From Corynebacterium appendicis CIP 107643 (GTDB taxonomy: Bacteria > Actinomycetota > Actinomycetes > Mycobacteriales > Mycobacteriaceae): DNA of 64,000 bases. The notes beneath the pieces were generated by a model, which worked only from the letters and a program-made list of their open reading frames with translations, searched no databases and was not told the origin of the DNA. This document shows, piece by piece, positions 32,000 to 42,114 of the stretch; positions within the stretch are counted from its first letter, which is position 1, and every line of letters starts with the position of its first letter. Both the position numbers and the translations under genes were made by a program. The stretch lies in NCBI RefSeq assembly GCF_030408415.1, contig NZ_CP046976.1, forward strand, positions 248,001-312,000, in the 5' to 3' direction.

Positions 32000-32659
32000 T
32001 TACAGCTGGGCGCCGCGGGCCGCGCGGAGGATGTCCACACCGCCCATGAGAGCAAAGCCGCGGATGCGGATCAAAGGGGCGTCCGCGGGCAAGTCCCTCT
32101 GCGACATCGTGCACGAGTGGTGGTTGGACATGCCGAAGCCGCCCATGAGGCCAATGCCGTCGTCGATGACGCGGACGTCCTCCGGCACGATGATCTCTAT
32201 GCCGCCCATCACCGCAAAGGCATTGATAACGGTTTCTGGTGCGGACAGCCGGGCCTCGCGGAGGTCGAGTCCGTTGCCGCCCATGACCGAAAATGACGAG
32301 TGAGTCGGCGCGACGTGCCAATCGCCGGTCTTGTCGGTGCCGCCCATGACGGAGAGGGAGAAGCTGGAGCCGCCGGGTTGGTCAGTGAGGTAGGCAAGTG
32401 CGTCAGAATGCGGGGGCGGGGTCAGCGGGGCAGGATCGGATACTCGGCGGGTGACGGGGGAGAGGTCCGCGGTGAGCGGCTCCAGTTCGTCAGCGAAGGT
32501 GGACTTCCAAGCCTCGGCGGTGCGTTCGTCGAATTCGGTCGTGGAAAGTTGGCCGTCGGCAAAGGCGGCGGCCAGAGTGTCGGCGGTGTGCTTGCGCAGC
32601 GAATCGGACGCGCGTTTACGGGGCGGTTGGGAGGACGTGGTCTCGAATTCGTTTGCCAT
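32000..32659 (-). CDS. DUF1707 protein with LiaF-like C-terminal repeats
   Basis: 219 residues. The N-terminal DUF1707 (SHOCT-like) domain is visible at about 15-68 (RASDSLRKHTADTLAAAFAD ... EFDERTAEAW). The C-terminal half has four strand-turn repeats ending in MGG (SVMGGTDKT, SVMGGNGLD, AVMGGIEII, LMGGFGM), as in cell-wall-active antibiotic response proteins. Predicted soluble; probably envelope-stress related by family. It lies antisense between rpoC and rpsL, separated from both. Confidence 0.75.
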   Translation of the reverse strand: MANEFETTSSQPPRKRASDSLRKHTADTLAAAFADGQLSTTEFDERTAEAWKSTFADELEPLTADLSPVTRRVSDPAPLTPPPHSDALAYLTDQPGGSSFSLSVMGGTDKTGDWHVAPTHSSFSVMGGNGLDLREARLSAPETVINAFAVMGGIEIIVPEDVRVIDDGIGLMGGFGMSNHHSCTMSQRDLPADAPLIRIRGFALMGGVDILRAARGAQL

Positions 32660-32715
32660 GGAACCTACTTTAGGCGGGGAGGCGGGCAGCGGGTGTCGTT
32701 AAGTGAAAAGGCGAT

Positions 32716-32744
32716 TTGCTTTTACCGCGCCCGGCGTGTAATTT
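32716..32744 (+). promoter_or_regulatory. Promoter of the rpsL-rpsG operon
   Basis: TTGCTT, 17 nt, TAATTT, followed by a leader of about 175 nt before the rpsL ATG. Confidence 0.6.
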
Positions 32745-32925
32745 TTCTACCGATTCCGCCCCGCGTGCCGGGGTTGGGAAACCATTGAACTCCCCGCACC
32801 CTCCAGGGCAGCGGAGGTGAGTTCATGCGAAAACGGCAGGGCCCCGAAGAAGAGCCCCCATTTTTGCATGTTCGACCACCTTTTCTGCCCAGGGGAGTGC
32901 GGCCCCCGAACAAGAAAGTGTTGGT

Positions 32926-33297
32926 ATGCCAACTATTCAGCAGCTGGTCCGCAAGGGCCGCCACGATAAGAGCAAGAAGGTGGCGACTGCTGCGCTGAAG
33001 GGATCCCCGCAGCGCCGCGGCGTGTGCACCCGCGTGTACACCACCACCCCGAAGAAGCCGAACTCCGCTCTCCGTAAGGTCGCGCGTGTCCGCCTGACCT
33101 CCGGCATCGAGGTCTCCGCCTACATCCCGGGCGAGGGCCACAACCTGCAGGAGCACTCCATGGTGCTCGTCCGCGGCGGCCGTGTGAAGGACCTTCCGGG
33201 TGTTCGCTACAAGATCATCCGCGGCGCACTGGACACCCAGGGCGTCAAGGACCGCAAGCAGGCTCGCTCCCGTTACGGCGCGAAGAAGGGACAGTAA
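32926..33297 (+). CDS. rpsL: 30S ribosomal protein S12
   Basis: 123 residues; decoding-centre protein. [19 protein letters not shown] carries the Lys (K43 position) and [13 protein letters not shown] the Lys (K88 position) whose changes give streptomycin resistance; both are wild type. Confidence 0.98.
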   Translation: MPTIQQLVRKGRHDKSKKVATAALKGSPQRRGVCTRVYTTTPKKPNSALRKVARVRLTSGIEVSAYIPGEGHNLQEHSMVLVRGGRVKDLPGVRYKIIRGALDTQGVKDRKQARSRYGAKKGQ

Positions 33298-33303
33298 AGA
33301 ACA

Positions 33304-33771
33304 ATGCGTAAGCAGCAAGCTCCGAAGCGTCCCGTTGTCAAGGACCCGGTTTACGACTCCGAGCTGGTCACCCAGCTGATCAACAAGATCCTCCAGGACG
33401 GCAAGAAGTCCACCGCTCAGCGCATCGTCTACGGCGCGCTCGAGATCTGCCGCGAGAAGACCGGCACTGACCCGGTGGGCACCCTCGAGAAGGCACTGGG
33501 CAACATCCGCCCGGACCTCGAGGTCCGCTCCCGCCGCGTCGGCGGTGCGACCTACCAGGTCCCGGTCGAGGTCCGTCCCGGCCGCTCCACCACCCTGGCC
33601 CTTCGCTGGATGGTCACCTTCACCCGCCAGCGCCGCGAGAACTCCATGACGGAGCGTCTCGCCAACGAGATCCTGGACGCGTCCAACGGTCTCGGCGCAT
33701 CCGTGAAACGCCGCGAGGACACCCACAAGATGGCAGAGGCCAACCGCGCCTTCGCCCACTACCGCTGGTAG
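33304..33771 (+). CDS. rpsG: 30S ribosomal protein S7
   Basis: 155 residues; nucleates the 30S head. Typical [22 protein letters not shown] start and [16 protein letters not shown] segment. It starts 6 nt after rpsL. Confidence 0.98.
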   Translation: MRKQQAPKRPVVKDPVYDSELVTQLINKILQDGKKSTAQRIVYGALEICREKTGTDPVGTLEKALGNIRPDLEVRSRRVGGATYQVPVEVRPGRSTTLALRWMVTFTRQRRENSMTERLANEILDASNGLGASVKRREDTHKMAEANRAFAHYRW

Positions 33772-33980
33772 TTTCCCGCTGCGCAGTACCCGGCGGGGGT
33801 GTTCTTTGGTTGCCCCGCCGGGAGCTGGCACGAGCTTTCAGAGGCTTCGTAATGCCAGATCAGCGATAAAGTGGCAGAATCGACCAAGGAAAATATCCGC
33901 CAAGGCGTCTCCAGCCGCTCCGTGACTGACGGGGACACGGCTTGCAGGGCGTCGACGACAAACGAGTTGGGGTACACAAC

Positions 33981-36104
33981 GTGGCACAAGAAGTGCTTAA
34001 GGATCTGAACAAGGTCCGCAACATCGGCATCATGGCCCACATCGATGCCGGTAAGACGACCACGACCGAGCGCATCCTCTTCTACACCGGTCTGAACCGC
34101 AAGGTCGGCGAGACCCACGACGGTGGCGCGACCACCGACTGGATGGAGCAGGAGAAAGAGCGCGGCATCACCATTACATCCGCTGCCGTGACGTGCTTCT
34201 GGAACAACAACCAGATCAACATCATCGACACCCCGGGCCACGTCGACTTCACTGTTGAGGTCGAGCGTTCCCTGCGTGTCCTCGACGGCGCAGTCGCTGT
34301 CTTCGACGGCAAGGAAGGCGTGGAGCCGCAGTCCGAGCAGGTGTGGCGTCAGGCTGCTAAGTACGATGTCCCGCGTATCTGCTTCGTCAACAAGATGGAC
34401 AAGCTGGGCGCTGACTTCTACTACACCGTTGGCACCATCGTCGACCGCCTCGGCGCGAAGCCGTTGGTCATGCAGCTGCCGATCGGCGCTGAGGACGACT
34501 TCGACGGCGTCATCGACCTGCTCGAGATGAAGGCCCTCACCTGGCGCGGCAAGACCGAGATCGGTACCGAGGCCACCATCGAGGAGATCCCGGCCGACCT
34601 CCAAGACAAGGCTGAGGAGTACCGCGAGAAGCTCCTCGAAGCCGTCGCGGAGTCCGACGAAGAGCTCATGGAGAAGTACTTCGGCGGCGAAGAGCTGACC
34701 ATGGAAGAGATCAAGGGCGCCATCCGCAAGATGACGGTCAACTCCGAGATCTACCCGGTCTACTGCGGCACCGCTTACCGCAACAAGGGTGTCCAGCCGC
34801 TTCTTGACGCGATCGTCGACTTCCTGCCGAACCCGCTCGACGTGGGCGAGGTCAAGGGTGTCGCAATGGGCACCGACGAGCCGATGACCCGTAAGCCGTC
34901 CGTCGAGGAGCCGTTCTCCGCTCTGGCGTTCAAAATCGCCGTCCACCCGTTCTTCGGCAAGCTCACCTACGTGCGCGTCTACTCCGGCCAGGCTATCCCG
35001 GGCGAGCAGATGCTCAACTCCACGAAGAACAAGAAGGAGCGCGTCGGCAAGCTCTTCCAGATGCACGCGAATAAGGAGAACCCGGTCGAGCATGCTGACG
35101 CCGGCAACATCTACGCGTTCATCGGCCTGAAGGACACCACCACCGGTGACACCCTCTGCAACCCGGAGCACCCGATCATTCTCGAGTCCATGGACTTCCC
35201 GGATCCGGTGATCCAGGTCGCCATCGAGCCGAAGACGAAGGCCGACCAGGAGAAGCTGGGCACCGCTATCCAGAAGCTCGCCGAGGAGGACCCGACCTTC
35301 ACCGTCAAGCTCGATGAGGAGTCCGGCCAGACCGTCATCGGCGGCATGGGCGAGCTCCACCTCGACGTCCTCGTCGACCGCATGAAGCGCGAGTTCAAGG
35401 TCGAGGCGAACATCGGCTCCCCGCAGGTCGCTTACCGCGAGACCATCCGCAAGAAGGTCGAGTCCCTGGACTACACCCACAAGAAGCAGACCGGTGGTTC
35501 CGGCCAGTTCGCGAAGGTCATCGTCACCGTCGAGCCGTACGAGCCGGACCCGGAGACCCTGGAAGAGGGCGAGTCCCCGACCTACAAGTTCGAGAACGCC
35601 GTCACCGGTGGCCGCGTCCCGAAGGAGTACATCCCGTCCGTCGACGCTGGTATCCAGGACGCGATGCAGTACGGCTTCCTCGCCGGCTACCCGCTGGTCA
35701 ACATCAAGGCCACCCTCGAGGACGGCGCTTACCACGACGTCGACTCCTCCGAGATGGCGTTCAAGCTGGCCGGCTCCCAGGTCCTCAAGGAAGCAGTCGC
35801 TAAGGCGAAGCCGGTCCTGCTCGAGCCGATGATGGCCGTCGAGGTCGTCACTCCCGAGGAATACATGGGCACCGTCAACGGCGACATCAGCTCCCGCCGT
35901 GGCCAGGTCTACGCCATGGAAGACCGCTCCGGCGCCAAGGTCGTCAAGGCGAAGGTTCCGCTGTCCGAGATGTTCGGCTACATCGGTGACCTCCGCTCCT
36001 CGACCGCAGGCCGCGCGAACTTCACCATGGTGTTCGACTCCTACGCCGAGGTCCCGAGCAGCATCGCTCAGGAGATCATCGACGAGCGCAACGGCAACGC
36101 CTAA
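33981..36104 (+). CDS. fusA: Elongation factor G
   Basis: Translocation GTPase of 707 residues. GTG start at 33981 gives the family N-terminus [21 protein letters not shown] motifs: AHIDAGKTT (G1), the switch region [18 protein letters not shown] (G3) and NKMDKLGAD (G4). Domains II-V follow at normal length. Separated from rpsG by about 210 nt, so probably with its own promoter. Confidence 0.97.
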   Translation: MAQEVLKDLNKVRNIGIMAHIDAGKTTTTERILFYTGLNRKVGETHDGGATTDWMEQEKERGITITSAAVTCFWNNNQINIIDTPGHVDFTVEVERSLRVLDGAVAVFDGKEGVEPQSEQVWRQAAKYDVPRICFVNKMDKLGADFYYTVGTIVDRLGAKPLVMQLPIGAEDDFDGVIDLLEMKALTWRGKTEIGTEATIEEIPADLQDKAEEYREKLLEAVAESDEELMEKYFGGEELTMEEIKGAIRKMTVNSEIYPVYCGTAYRNKGVQPLLDAIVDFLPNPLDVGEVKGVAMGTDEPMTRKPSVEEPFSALAFKIAVHPFFGKLTYVRVYSGQAIPGEQMLNSTKNKKERVGKLFQMHANKENPVEHADAGNIYAFIGLKDTTTGDTLCNPEHPIILESMDFPDPVIQVAIEPKTKADQEKLGTAIQKLAEEDPTFTVKLDEESGQTVIGGMGELHLDVLVDRMKREFKVEANIGSPQVAYRETIRKKVESLDYTHKKQTGGSGQFAKVIVTVEPYEPDPETLEEGESPTYKFENAVTGGRVPKEYIPSVDAGIQDAMQYGFLAGYPLVNIKATLEDGAYHDVDSSEMAFKLAGSQVLKEAVAKAKPVLLEPMMAVEVVTPEEYMGTVNGDISSRRGQVYAMEDRSGAKVVKAKVPLSEMFGYIGDLRSSTAGRANFTMVFDSYAEVPSSIAQEIIDERNGNA

Positions 36105-36120
36105 CACGCGAAGCCTGAGG

Positions 36121-36156
36121 GTGCTCCCCTGGAACCCTGTGCCACTAGGGGAGCAC
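36121..36156 (+). terminator. Hairpin terminator after fusA
   Basis: GTGCTCCCCT pairs exactly with AGGGGAGCAC across a 16-nt loop; no T run follows, a form common in high-G+C bacteria. The gap up to tuf (36157-36497) otherwise holds the tuf promoter and leader. Confidence 0.65.
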
Positions 36157-36296
36157 ACGCGCCGCGGTAGCGGCCGGGCTGAGAGTTTCACCGAGCAGGT
36201 GGGACTTTGAGCCGGCCGTTACCACTAGGTGGGTCCACGCCACGTGGGTCGCCCGAAAACCAGGCAGGAAGCCTCGAAGAGCTTCCCCGTCATGGT

Positions 36297-36325
36297 TTGA
36301 AAAACGGCGTTAACAAATCTAGGAT
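36297..36325 (+). promoter_or_regulatory. tuf promoter
   Basis: TTGAAA, 17 nt, TAGGAT. Near-consensus, as expected for the very highly expressed tuf, with a leader of about 165 nt. Confidence 0.7.
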
Positions 36326-36497
36326 CATGTAACTGGCACATTGTGAAATGGCCATTGTTTCCATGCCCGACGCACCGGCATACCGCCCCCAAACGGTGGA
36401 ACACGGTGGACCGCGTGCTAGGAAATGAAAGCAAGGCAGAAGTAAATCCACGTGGCTGCGAGAGTCGTAGTCACCTGCACGTCCAGGAGGACAAACA

Positions 36498-37688
36498 GTG
36501 GCAAAGGAAAAGTTCGAGCGCACTAAGCCGCACGTGAACATCGGCACCATCGGTCACGTCGACCACGGCAAGACGACGACCACCGCCGCTATCACCAAGG
36601 TGCTGGCTGACGCTTACCCGGAGGAGAACAAGGCTTTCGCCTTCGACACCATCGATAAGGCTCCGGAGGAGCGCGAGCGCGGTATTACCATCAACATCTC
36701 CCACGTGGAGTACAACACCCCGAAGCGCCACTACGCTCACGTCGACGCCCCGGGCCACGCCGACTACATCAAGAACATGATTACCGGTGCTGCCCAGATG
36801 GACGGCGCAATCCTCGTGGTTGCTGCTACCGACGGCCCGATGCCGCAGACCCGCGAGCACGTTCTGCTCGCCCGCCAGGTCGGCGTTCCGTACATCCTCG
36901 TTGCACTGAACAAGTGCGACATGGTCGACGACGAGGAGATCATCGAGCTCGTCGAGATGGAGATCCGCGAGCTGCTCGCTGAGCAGGACTACGACGAGGA
37001 AGCTCCGATCACGCACATCTCCGCTCTCAAGGCTCTCGAGGGCGACGAGAAGTGGGTCCAGTCCGTGCTCGACCTCATGGAGGCTTGTGACAACTCCATC
37101 CCGGATCCGGAGCGCGAGACCGACAAGCCGTTCCTGATGCCGATCGAGGACATCTTCACCATTTCCGGCCGCGGTACCGTTGTTACCGGCCGTGTCGAGC
37201 GTGGTGTCCTGAACCTCAACGACGAGGTCGAGATCATCGGTATCCGCGAGAAGTCCCAGAAGACCACCGTCACCTCCATCGAGATGTTCAACAAGCTTCT
37301 CGACACCGCTGAGGCTGGCGACAACGCCGCTCTGCTGCTCCGTGGTCTGAAGCGCGAGGACGTCGAGCGTGGCCAGGTCATCATCGCCCCGGGCGCTTAC
37401 ACCCCGCACACCAAGTTCGAGGGTTCTGTCTACGTCCTGTCCAAGGACGAGGGCGGCCGCCACACCCCGTTCTTCGACAACTACCGTCCGCAGTTCTACT
37501 TCCGCACCACCGACGTCACCGGTGTTGTGAAGCTGCCGGAGGGCACCGAGATGGTCATGCCGGGCGACAACGTCGACATGTCCGTCGAGCTGATTCAGCC
37601 GGTCGCTATGGACGAGGGCCTGCGCTTCGCTATCCGCGAGGGCTCCCGCACCGTCGGCGCTGGCCGCGTCACCAAGATCCTGGACTAG
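36498..37688 (+). CDS. tuf: Elongation factor Tu
   Basis: 396 residues. G1 GHVDHGKTT, switch I ERGITIN, G3 DAPGHADY, G4 NKCD. Delivers aminoacyl-tRNA to the ribosome. Strong codon bias; AGGAGG site upstream of GTG. Confidence 0.98.
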   Translation: MAKEKFERTKPHVNIGTIGHVDHGKTTTTAAITKVLADAYPEENKAFAFDTIDKAPEERERGITINISHVEYNTPKRHYAHVDAPGHADYIKNMITGAAQMDGAILVVAATDGPMPQTREHVLLARQVGVPYILVALNKCDMVDDEEIIELVEMEIRELLAEQDYDEEAPITHISALKALEGDEKWVQSVLDLMEACDNSIPDPERETDKPFLMPIEDIFTISGRGTVVTGRVERGVLNLNDEVEIIGIREKSQKTTVTSIEMFNKLLDTAEAGDNAALLLRGLKREDVERGQVIIAPGAYTPHTKFEGSVYVLSKDEGGRHTPFFDNYRPQFYFRTTDVTGVVKLPEGTEMVMPGDNVDMSVELIQPVAMDEGLRFAIREGSRTVGAGRVTKILD

Positions 37689-37710
37689 TCTCGAGCTAGC
37701 TTCCTAGATC

Positions 37711-37742
37711 AAGCCGCATCCCGTTACGGGGTGCGGCTTTTC
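37711..37742 (+). terminator. Rho-independent terminator after tuf
   Basis: AAGCCGCATCCC-GTTAC-GGGGTGCGGCTT followed by TT. Confidence 0.9.
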
Positions 37743-37746
37743 GCTT

Positions 37747-37757
37747 GCTTATCGACG
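37747..37757 (-). repeat. 11-mer repeat CGTCGATAAGC after tuf
   Basis: Reverse copy just beyond the tuf terminator. Confidence 0.9.
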
Positions 37758-37785
37758 CCTCCCGCAACCCTCCCCGCTGCTCCCC

Positions 37786-37820
37786 TGTGGATAAGTCCGT
37801 TTGTGGGCGGGTTATCCACA
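37786..37820. other. Two perfect DnaA boxes in opposite orientation
   Basis: TGTGGATAA (37786-37794) and TTATCCACA (37812-37820) match the bacterial DnaA-box consensus exactly and are inverted, 17 bp apart, in the tuf-HNH gap. There is no dnaA or dnaN nearby, so this is not evidence for oriC. A third perfect box is at 61834-61842. Confidence 0.7.
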
Positions 37821-38206
37821 GATTTTCTGTGGCTTCTTTTTCGGGGTTGTTGTTCTGTTTAGCGTGTGGGGCATGAGCGATTTTGACGCGTTTCTTGGAA
37901 CTCTTGGTAGCCCGATGGATATCCTGGCTGGTTTCGACCGTCAGGCTGCTCGTGCTGCCGGCGTCAAGCCCACCACGTATGTCGAGTGGGAAAAGGCCCA
38001 CGAGGTCTACTTCGGTAAAACCCGGTTTCGCCGCCAGCAAGCCAATGCCGTTCGTGTTGCTAGGCAGACGGGGAAGTCTCTGGATCAGATCCTGTTCATC
38101 GAGCAGCAAGTGCGCGCCGTCGCCTCCGACCGGGAGACGTGGAAACTCCGCCTGGCCCTGCTGTCGGTGCGCGGCGACTACAAGACGCTGCAGCGCCGCG
38201 CCAAAG

Positions 38207-38213
38207 ACATCAT
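38207..38213. repeat. Left target-site duplication of the IS21-like element
   Basis: ACATCAT, repeated at 40361-40367. Confidence 0.8.
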
Positions 38214-38282
38214 GTCAGCGCTCTTTGAAAAGTAGCCCAAAACGCTCCCCGAAAAGTAGCCCATCCGAAAAAGATTGGATGG

Positions 38283-39488
38283 GTGATTTCTTTGGAGCAA
38301 TGGGCACAGATCCGATACCTGCGTGGGCAGGGTTTATCGATACGCAAGATTGCCAACGAGGTTGGCTGCGCGAAGAAGACTGTCGAGCGGGCACTGGCTT
38401 CGGATTCGCCTCCGAAATACCCGCCGCGTCGGGCTAAAACCACAAGTTTCGATGCCTTCGAACCACAAGTACGCGCGTTGCTGGCTGAAACTCCACGTCT
38501 TAACGCAAAAGTCATCGGACAGCGCGTTGGGTGGACCGGGTCAGAATCGTGGCTGCGCAAAAACATTGCCCGGATCCGACCCGAGTATCTTCCCGCAGAC
38601 CCCGTGGACACGCTCACCCATCTTCCCGGGCGTGAAATCCAGTGCGACCTGACTTTTGCCGCCGGCGGGCTGCCCGATGCAAACGGTGTGCACCGACCAT
38701 TCCCGGTGCTGGTGATGGCGGCATCGCATTCCCGATTCGCCGCCGCCTGTCTGCTACCAACCCGTCGCACCGACGACCTGATAGCCGGGATGTGGCAGCT
38801 CATCGAGCGCGACTTCAAAGCCGTGCCCGACCGGCTGGTATGGGACCGGGAAGCTGGCATCGGTAAGGCCCGCCTGTGTGAGCCAGTCGCTGCGTTCGCC
38901 GGTGCAATCGGCACCAAGATCGTCCAGGCCCCGCCGAGAGATCCGGAATCGAAAGGCATCGTTGAACGCACCAACGGCTATATGAAGCGCTCCTTTTTCC
39001 CAGGCCGGCACTTCAGCAACCCGCAGGATGTGCAAGACCAGCTCGATGAATAGTTTAGCACCGTGGCCAACACCCGCACCCATGCCACGTTGAAAACCCG
39101 CCCGATCGATCTGTTTCGCATCGACCAACAGTCCATGCGTCCACTTCCGCCGTATACCCCAACGATCGGGATCCGTCCTGCGGTACGCCTGCCACGCAAC
39201 TACTACATCACCGTCGACACCAACCAATACAGCGTCGACCCCGCCTTCATCGACAGGCTTGTGACCGTGCGCACCTGTCTAGAAGAAATCACTGTCACAG
39301 GACCATCCGGCGAAATCGCTGCCTGCCACCGGCGTTACTGGGGCAAACACCACGTCATCACCGACCCTGCCCACCGACACGCCGCACGACGCATGCGACA
39401 GCTAATCACCGGACCCCAACGACACAACCACACACCAGACAACGACGTAGAGGTAGCCGACTTAGCCATCTACGACTCAATCGCCTAG
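38283..39488 (+). pseudogene. istA: IS21 transposase IstA with an internal amber codon
   Basis: 402 codons in one frame, interrupted by TAG at 39051-39053. N-terminal helix-turn-helix (LSIRKIANEVGCAKKTVERA); DDE residues in EIQCDLTF, WDREAGIG and SKGIVERTNG. The stop falls in QLDE-*-FSTVANTRTHATL where homologues have Trp, so a single TGG-to-TAG change explains it. The upstream piece keeps the whole DDE core but loses the C-terminal domain. Probably inactive unless the stop is suppressed. Confidence 0.82.
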
Positions 39489-39514
39489 CCCCCCAAAGAA
39501 GATTGGATTCGACT

Positions 39515-40297
39515 ATGCCCCACACGCACGCCCACGACACCCAAGCAACGATTGCGCACCTGTCACAGACGCTGAAAGCCCCACGTATCAACACCGTATA
39601 CGCCACCATTGCTGAACAAGCACGCGCAGAATCGTATACCTACGAGGAATACCTCGCCGCGGTACTTTCAGTAGAAGCCACCGCACGCGCTGAATCCGGA
39701 GCGCGCCAACGCGTTAAACGAGCCGGTTTTCCAGCAGTCAAAACCATCGCCGATTTCGACTTCGGCGCCCAACCCGGCATCGACCGCGCCGACATCGCTC
39801 GACTAGAAACCGGTGCCTGGGTCGCAACCGCTGAAAACGTCGTCCTTCTAGGCCCACCAGGCACCGGAAAAACACACCTAGCTACAGCCCTAGGCATAAC
39901 CGCTGCTCAGCAAGGCTACCGAGTACTGTTCGACACCGCCGCAGGGTGGATCAACACACTCACCGAGGCACACAACACCGGACGACTCGAATCCGTACTC
40001 AAACGCCTAAGCGGATACCACCTGCTCATCATCGACGAACTCGGATACATCCCCGTTGAGGCAGACGCAGCAAACCTCTTCTTCCAACTCGTCTCACGCC
40101 GATACGAACACGGATCCATCATCGTCACATCCAACCTGGCTTTTTCCCAATGGGCCCAATGCTTCGGAGACGTCACCGTCGCAACTGCCATGGTCGACCG
40201 CATCGTCCACCACGCAAAAATCTTCCAACACCGAGGAGTAAGCCACCGCATCAAAGGCCGCGAACTCACAACACCACAAACAAATCAGGCACAATAA
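39515..40297 (+). CDS. istB: IS21 helper ATPase IstB
   Basis: 260 residues; AAA+ protein related to DnaC that selects target DNA and stimulates IstA. Walker A GPPGTGKT (about 113-120), Walker B LLIIDELGY, sensor region TSNLAFSQWAQCFGD. Intact. The in-frame TTG at 39503 is an alternative start. It follows istA by 26 nt. Confidence 0.9.
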   Translation: MPHTHAHDTQATIAHLSQTLKAPRINTVYATIAEQARAESYTYEEYLAAVLSVEATARAESGARQRVKRAGFPAVKTIADFDFGAQPGIDRADIARLETGAWVATAENVVLLGPPGTGKTHLATALGITAAQQGYRVLFDTAAGWINTLTEAHNTGRLESVLKRLSGYHLLIIDELGYIPVEADAANLFFQLVSRRYEHGSIIVTSNLAFSQWAQCFGDVTVATAMVDRIVHHAKIFQHRGVSHRIKGRELTTPQTNQAQ

Positions 40298-40360
40298 CTA
40301 CGACCACACTGGGCTACTTTTCAAAGAGCGCCAGTGGGCTACATTTCGAAGAGCACTCAC

Positions 40361-40367
40361 ACATCAT
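40361..40367. repeat. Right target-site duplication of the IS21-like element
   Basis: ACATCAT, matching 38207-38213. Confidence 0.8.
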
Positions 40368-41180
40368 CCCCGACCCGGACGCCGATACACCCGCCCCGGA
40401 GTCCACGGTGCGGTTCGGCCGGACGCGGAAAGGCAAGCGGACGTTGATCGCCACCGGTGAAGAACGTGTCATCGCCGACCTGGAACACGCCCTGCGGAAG
40501 GGGCTCGACCCCAACCGGCCTGAGGGCCCGCAGATGTATGAGGCGTTCGCGGAGCTCCTGCGGGGCGGTGCCGGGGTTGCGGAGTCTGTGCCGCGCCCGC
40601 TGATCCAGGTCCCGCTTTCCGAGCACATCAGGATCCTCGCAGGCGAGGGGGATGAGACGATCCTGGGGTTGTCGGACGGCACCACCATGACCGGTGCGGA
40701 GTATCTGACTCACTATTACTCGAAGGATTTGGAGGTGGCGTTGTTCCACCCGCAGGCGGGTGCGGTGAACCTGTACCACGCGAAGCGGTTCGCCAACGCC
40801 AAGCAACGTGATCTGGCGCGGGCGACGTTGACGACGTGTCCGGTGCCGGATTGCCGGCACGCGGCGGATAATTGCGAGGTCCACCACATCACACCGTGGG
40901 CGCGTGGCGGGCCGACGAACATGGACAACCTGTCGGTGTTGTGCAGGTACCACAACCGCACCAACGACGACGACCCCCACCGCAACCACCGGGGCCGAAT
41001 ACACATCCGCAACGGCACCCCGACATGGGTCTCCCCGCGCGGAGCACCAGTACCGAACACCACACACCAATACGGTGCCATGCACCTGTTGTTCGGAAGC
41101 TAGTTCGGAACCTGACCACACCACCAGGCCGAGGGCGAAACAGCCCTGCGGCCACGTAGGTGCGCGCCAAAACTAATCTG

Positions 41181-41230
41181 TGGGTGCTCTCCGAAATGTA
41201 GCTCACGGGTGCTCTTCGAAAAGGAGCCCA
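41181..41230. mobile_element. Solo relic of an IS21-type end
   Basis: GGGTGCTCTCCGAAATGTAG and the following GGTGCTCTTCGAAAAGGAGC resemble the two repeats of the right IS end at 40310-40355 in inverted orientation, with several changes. No transposase gene is attached. It suggests an older insertion or partial deletion 3' of the HNH gene. Confidence 0.6.
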
Positions 41231-41279
41231 GGCAGTTTTAGCTCGCCGCGCGCTTTCGTGTCATCGTCGGCGGCCGACG

Positions 41280-41285
41280 TAGGCT
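41280..41285 (+). promoter_or_regulatory. -10 box for a leaderless GTG gene
   Basis: TAGGCT, 7 nt, GTG 41293. Confidence 0.5.
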
Positions 41286-41292
41286 GGGCTTT

Positions 41293-42114
41293 GTGCATGA
41301 TCCCACCCGTATCCCGCGCGTACTCGACCAGCTCCGCAGAACGTGGGAGGGCCAGCCGGACCTACCGCTGGCAACGCTTTTCGGCATCCTGGCTAACCGC
41401 GGCGCCGGCTGGGGCACGACGGACGAGGAACTCGAACAGTTGCTTATCGACGAATCCTCCTCCCACCCCTCCGACCTTCCCCTTTCAGCGGACCGCCGCG
41501 TGGACGGCGACTTTCTCATCGAGACAGACTCGCCCGCGCACCGCGTCACATTGACAGCGGCCGGCGATGTGGTGGTGCGCTCGGCTGGCGACCGCGACCG
41601 CCAGCCCAGCTTGTGGCAGTACACCTCGGTACGCCCGACGGGACCTGGCAGGATGCTCACGGTCGCTGACAGCGAGGGCGTAGAACACCGCCTGGGAATG
41701 GTCGCTCTGATTTCCCGGATCGTGGACTCCCGCGGCGCGTCTATGGCAGTAGCTGACGAATCCCTCCGTGAACCAGCTATTTCTGATCTCACCGCATCTG
41801 ACCGCTCCGCACCCGACCAAGGCCCGGCTAACCACGTCGGCACCGCACCATCACGTGCGAAAAATATCGACGGATTGGAACGCGGCGAGATCGGCAATTC
41901 AGTCTGGCTGGTTCCCCTCGCCGATGGAGCACGGCTGCTGATCACCCAACGTCTGCACTGTTGGCAGGTCGAGAGGCGTGAAGTGACCAAAACAACGCAC
42001 GCCTGGAGCCAGGTCGTGCGTTGTCGTGTGGGCGAGAACTTCGCCTATGTGGCAGGGGGAGGGGAGAGGGTGGAGTTGGGGGTCGTCGATAAGCTGCTGC
42101 TTGTGGAGAGCTAA
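41293..42114 (+). CDS. Conserved hypothetical protein
   Basis: 273 residues. The N-terminal segment RIPRVLDQLRRTWEGQPDLP ... GILANRGAGWGTTDEEL looks like a conserved actinobacterial hypothetical family; the rest is less distinctive and has no membrane segment. Two 11-mer copies lie inside (41442 reverse, 42084 forward). Its stop TAA (42112-42114) overlaps the stop of the opposite gene (42113-42111). Confidence 0.6.
   Translation: MHDPTRIPRVLDQLRRTWEGQPDLPLATLFGILANRGAGWGTTDEELEQLLIDESSSHPSDLPLSADRRVDGDFLIETDSPAHRVTLTAAGDVVVRSAGDRDRQPSLWQYTSVRPTGPGRMLTVADSEGVEHRLGMVALISRIVDSRGASMAVADESLREPAISDLTASDRSAPDQGPANHVGTAPSRAKNIDGLERGEIGNSVWLVPLADGARLLITQRLHCWQVERREVTKTTHAWSQVVRCRVGENFAYVAGGGERVELGVVDKLLLVES

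Larger units (their letters stand above)
38214..40360 (+). mobile_element. IS21-family insertion sequence, 2,147 bp
   Basis: Carries istA and istB. Each end has two copies of a ~21-bp repeat: CGCTCTTTGAAAAGTAGCCC (38219) and CGCTCCCCGAAAAGTAGCCC (38243) on the left, and their inverted forms at 40310-40330 and 40335-40355 on the right. Multiple end repeats are a hallmark of IS21. The 7-bp target duplication shows simple insertion. The 11-mer repeat is absent from it. Confidence 0.88.
37873..41103 (+). pseudogene. HNH endonuclease gene split by an IS21-family insertion
   Basis: The 5' part is 37873-38213 and the 3' part 40368-41103; removing the insertion and one ACATCAT copy restores one frame of about 358 codons across ...RRAKDI-IPDPDAD... 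The C-terminal part has the HNH motif CPVPDCRHAADNCEVHH ... NLSVLCRYHN with two Cys pairs and the His-His-Asn set. Resembles the abundant HNH (13E12-like) proteins of actinobacteria. The start has TAGCGT 7 nt before the ATG (leaderless). With the insertion, the 5' part reads 114 more residues and stops inside the IS end, so the nuclease is inactive. Confidence 0.85.

Noticed and set aside
37786..37820. Replication origin
   Set aside because: Only two DnaA boxes, no AT-rich unwinding element and no dnaA, dnaN or rpmH nearby.
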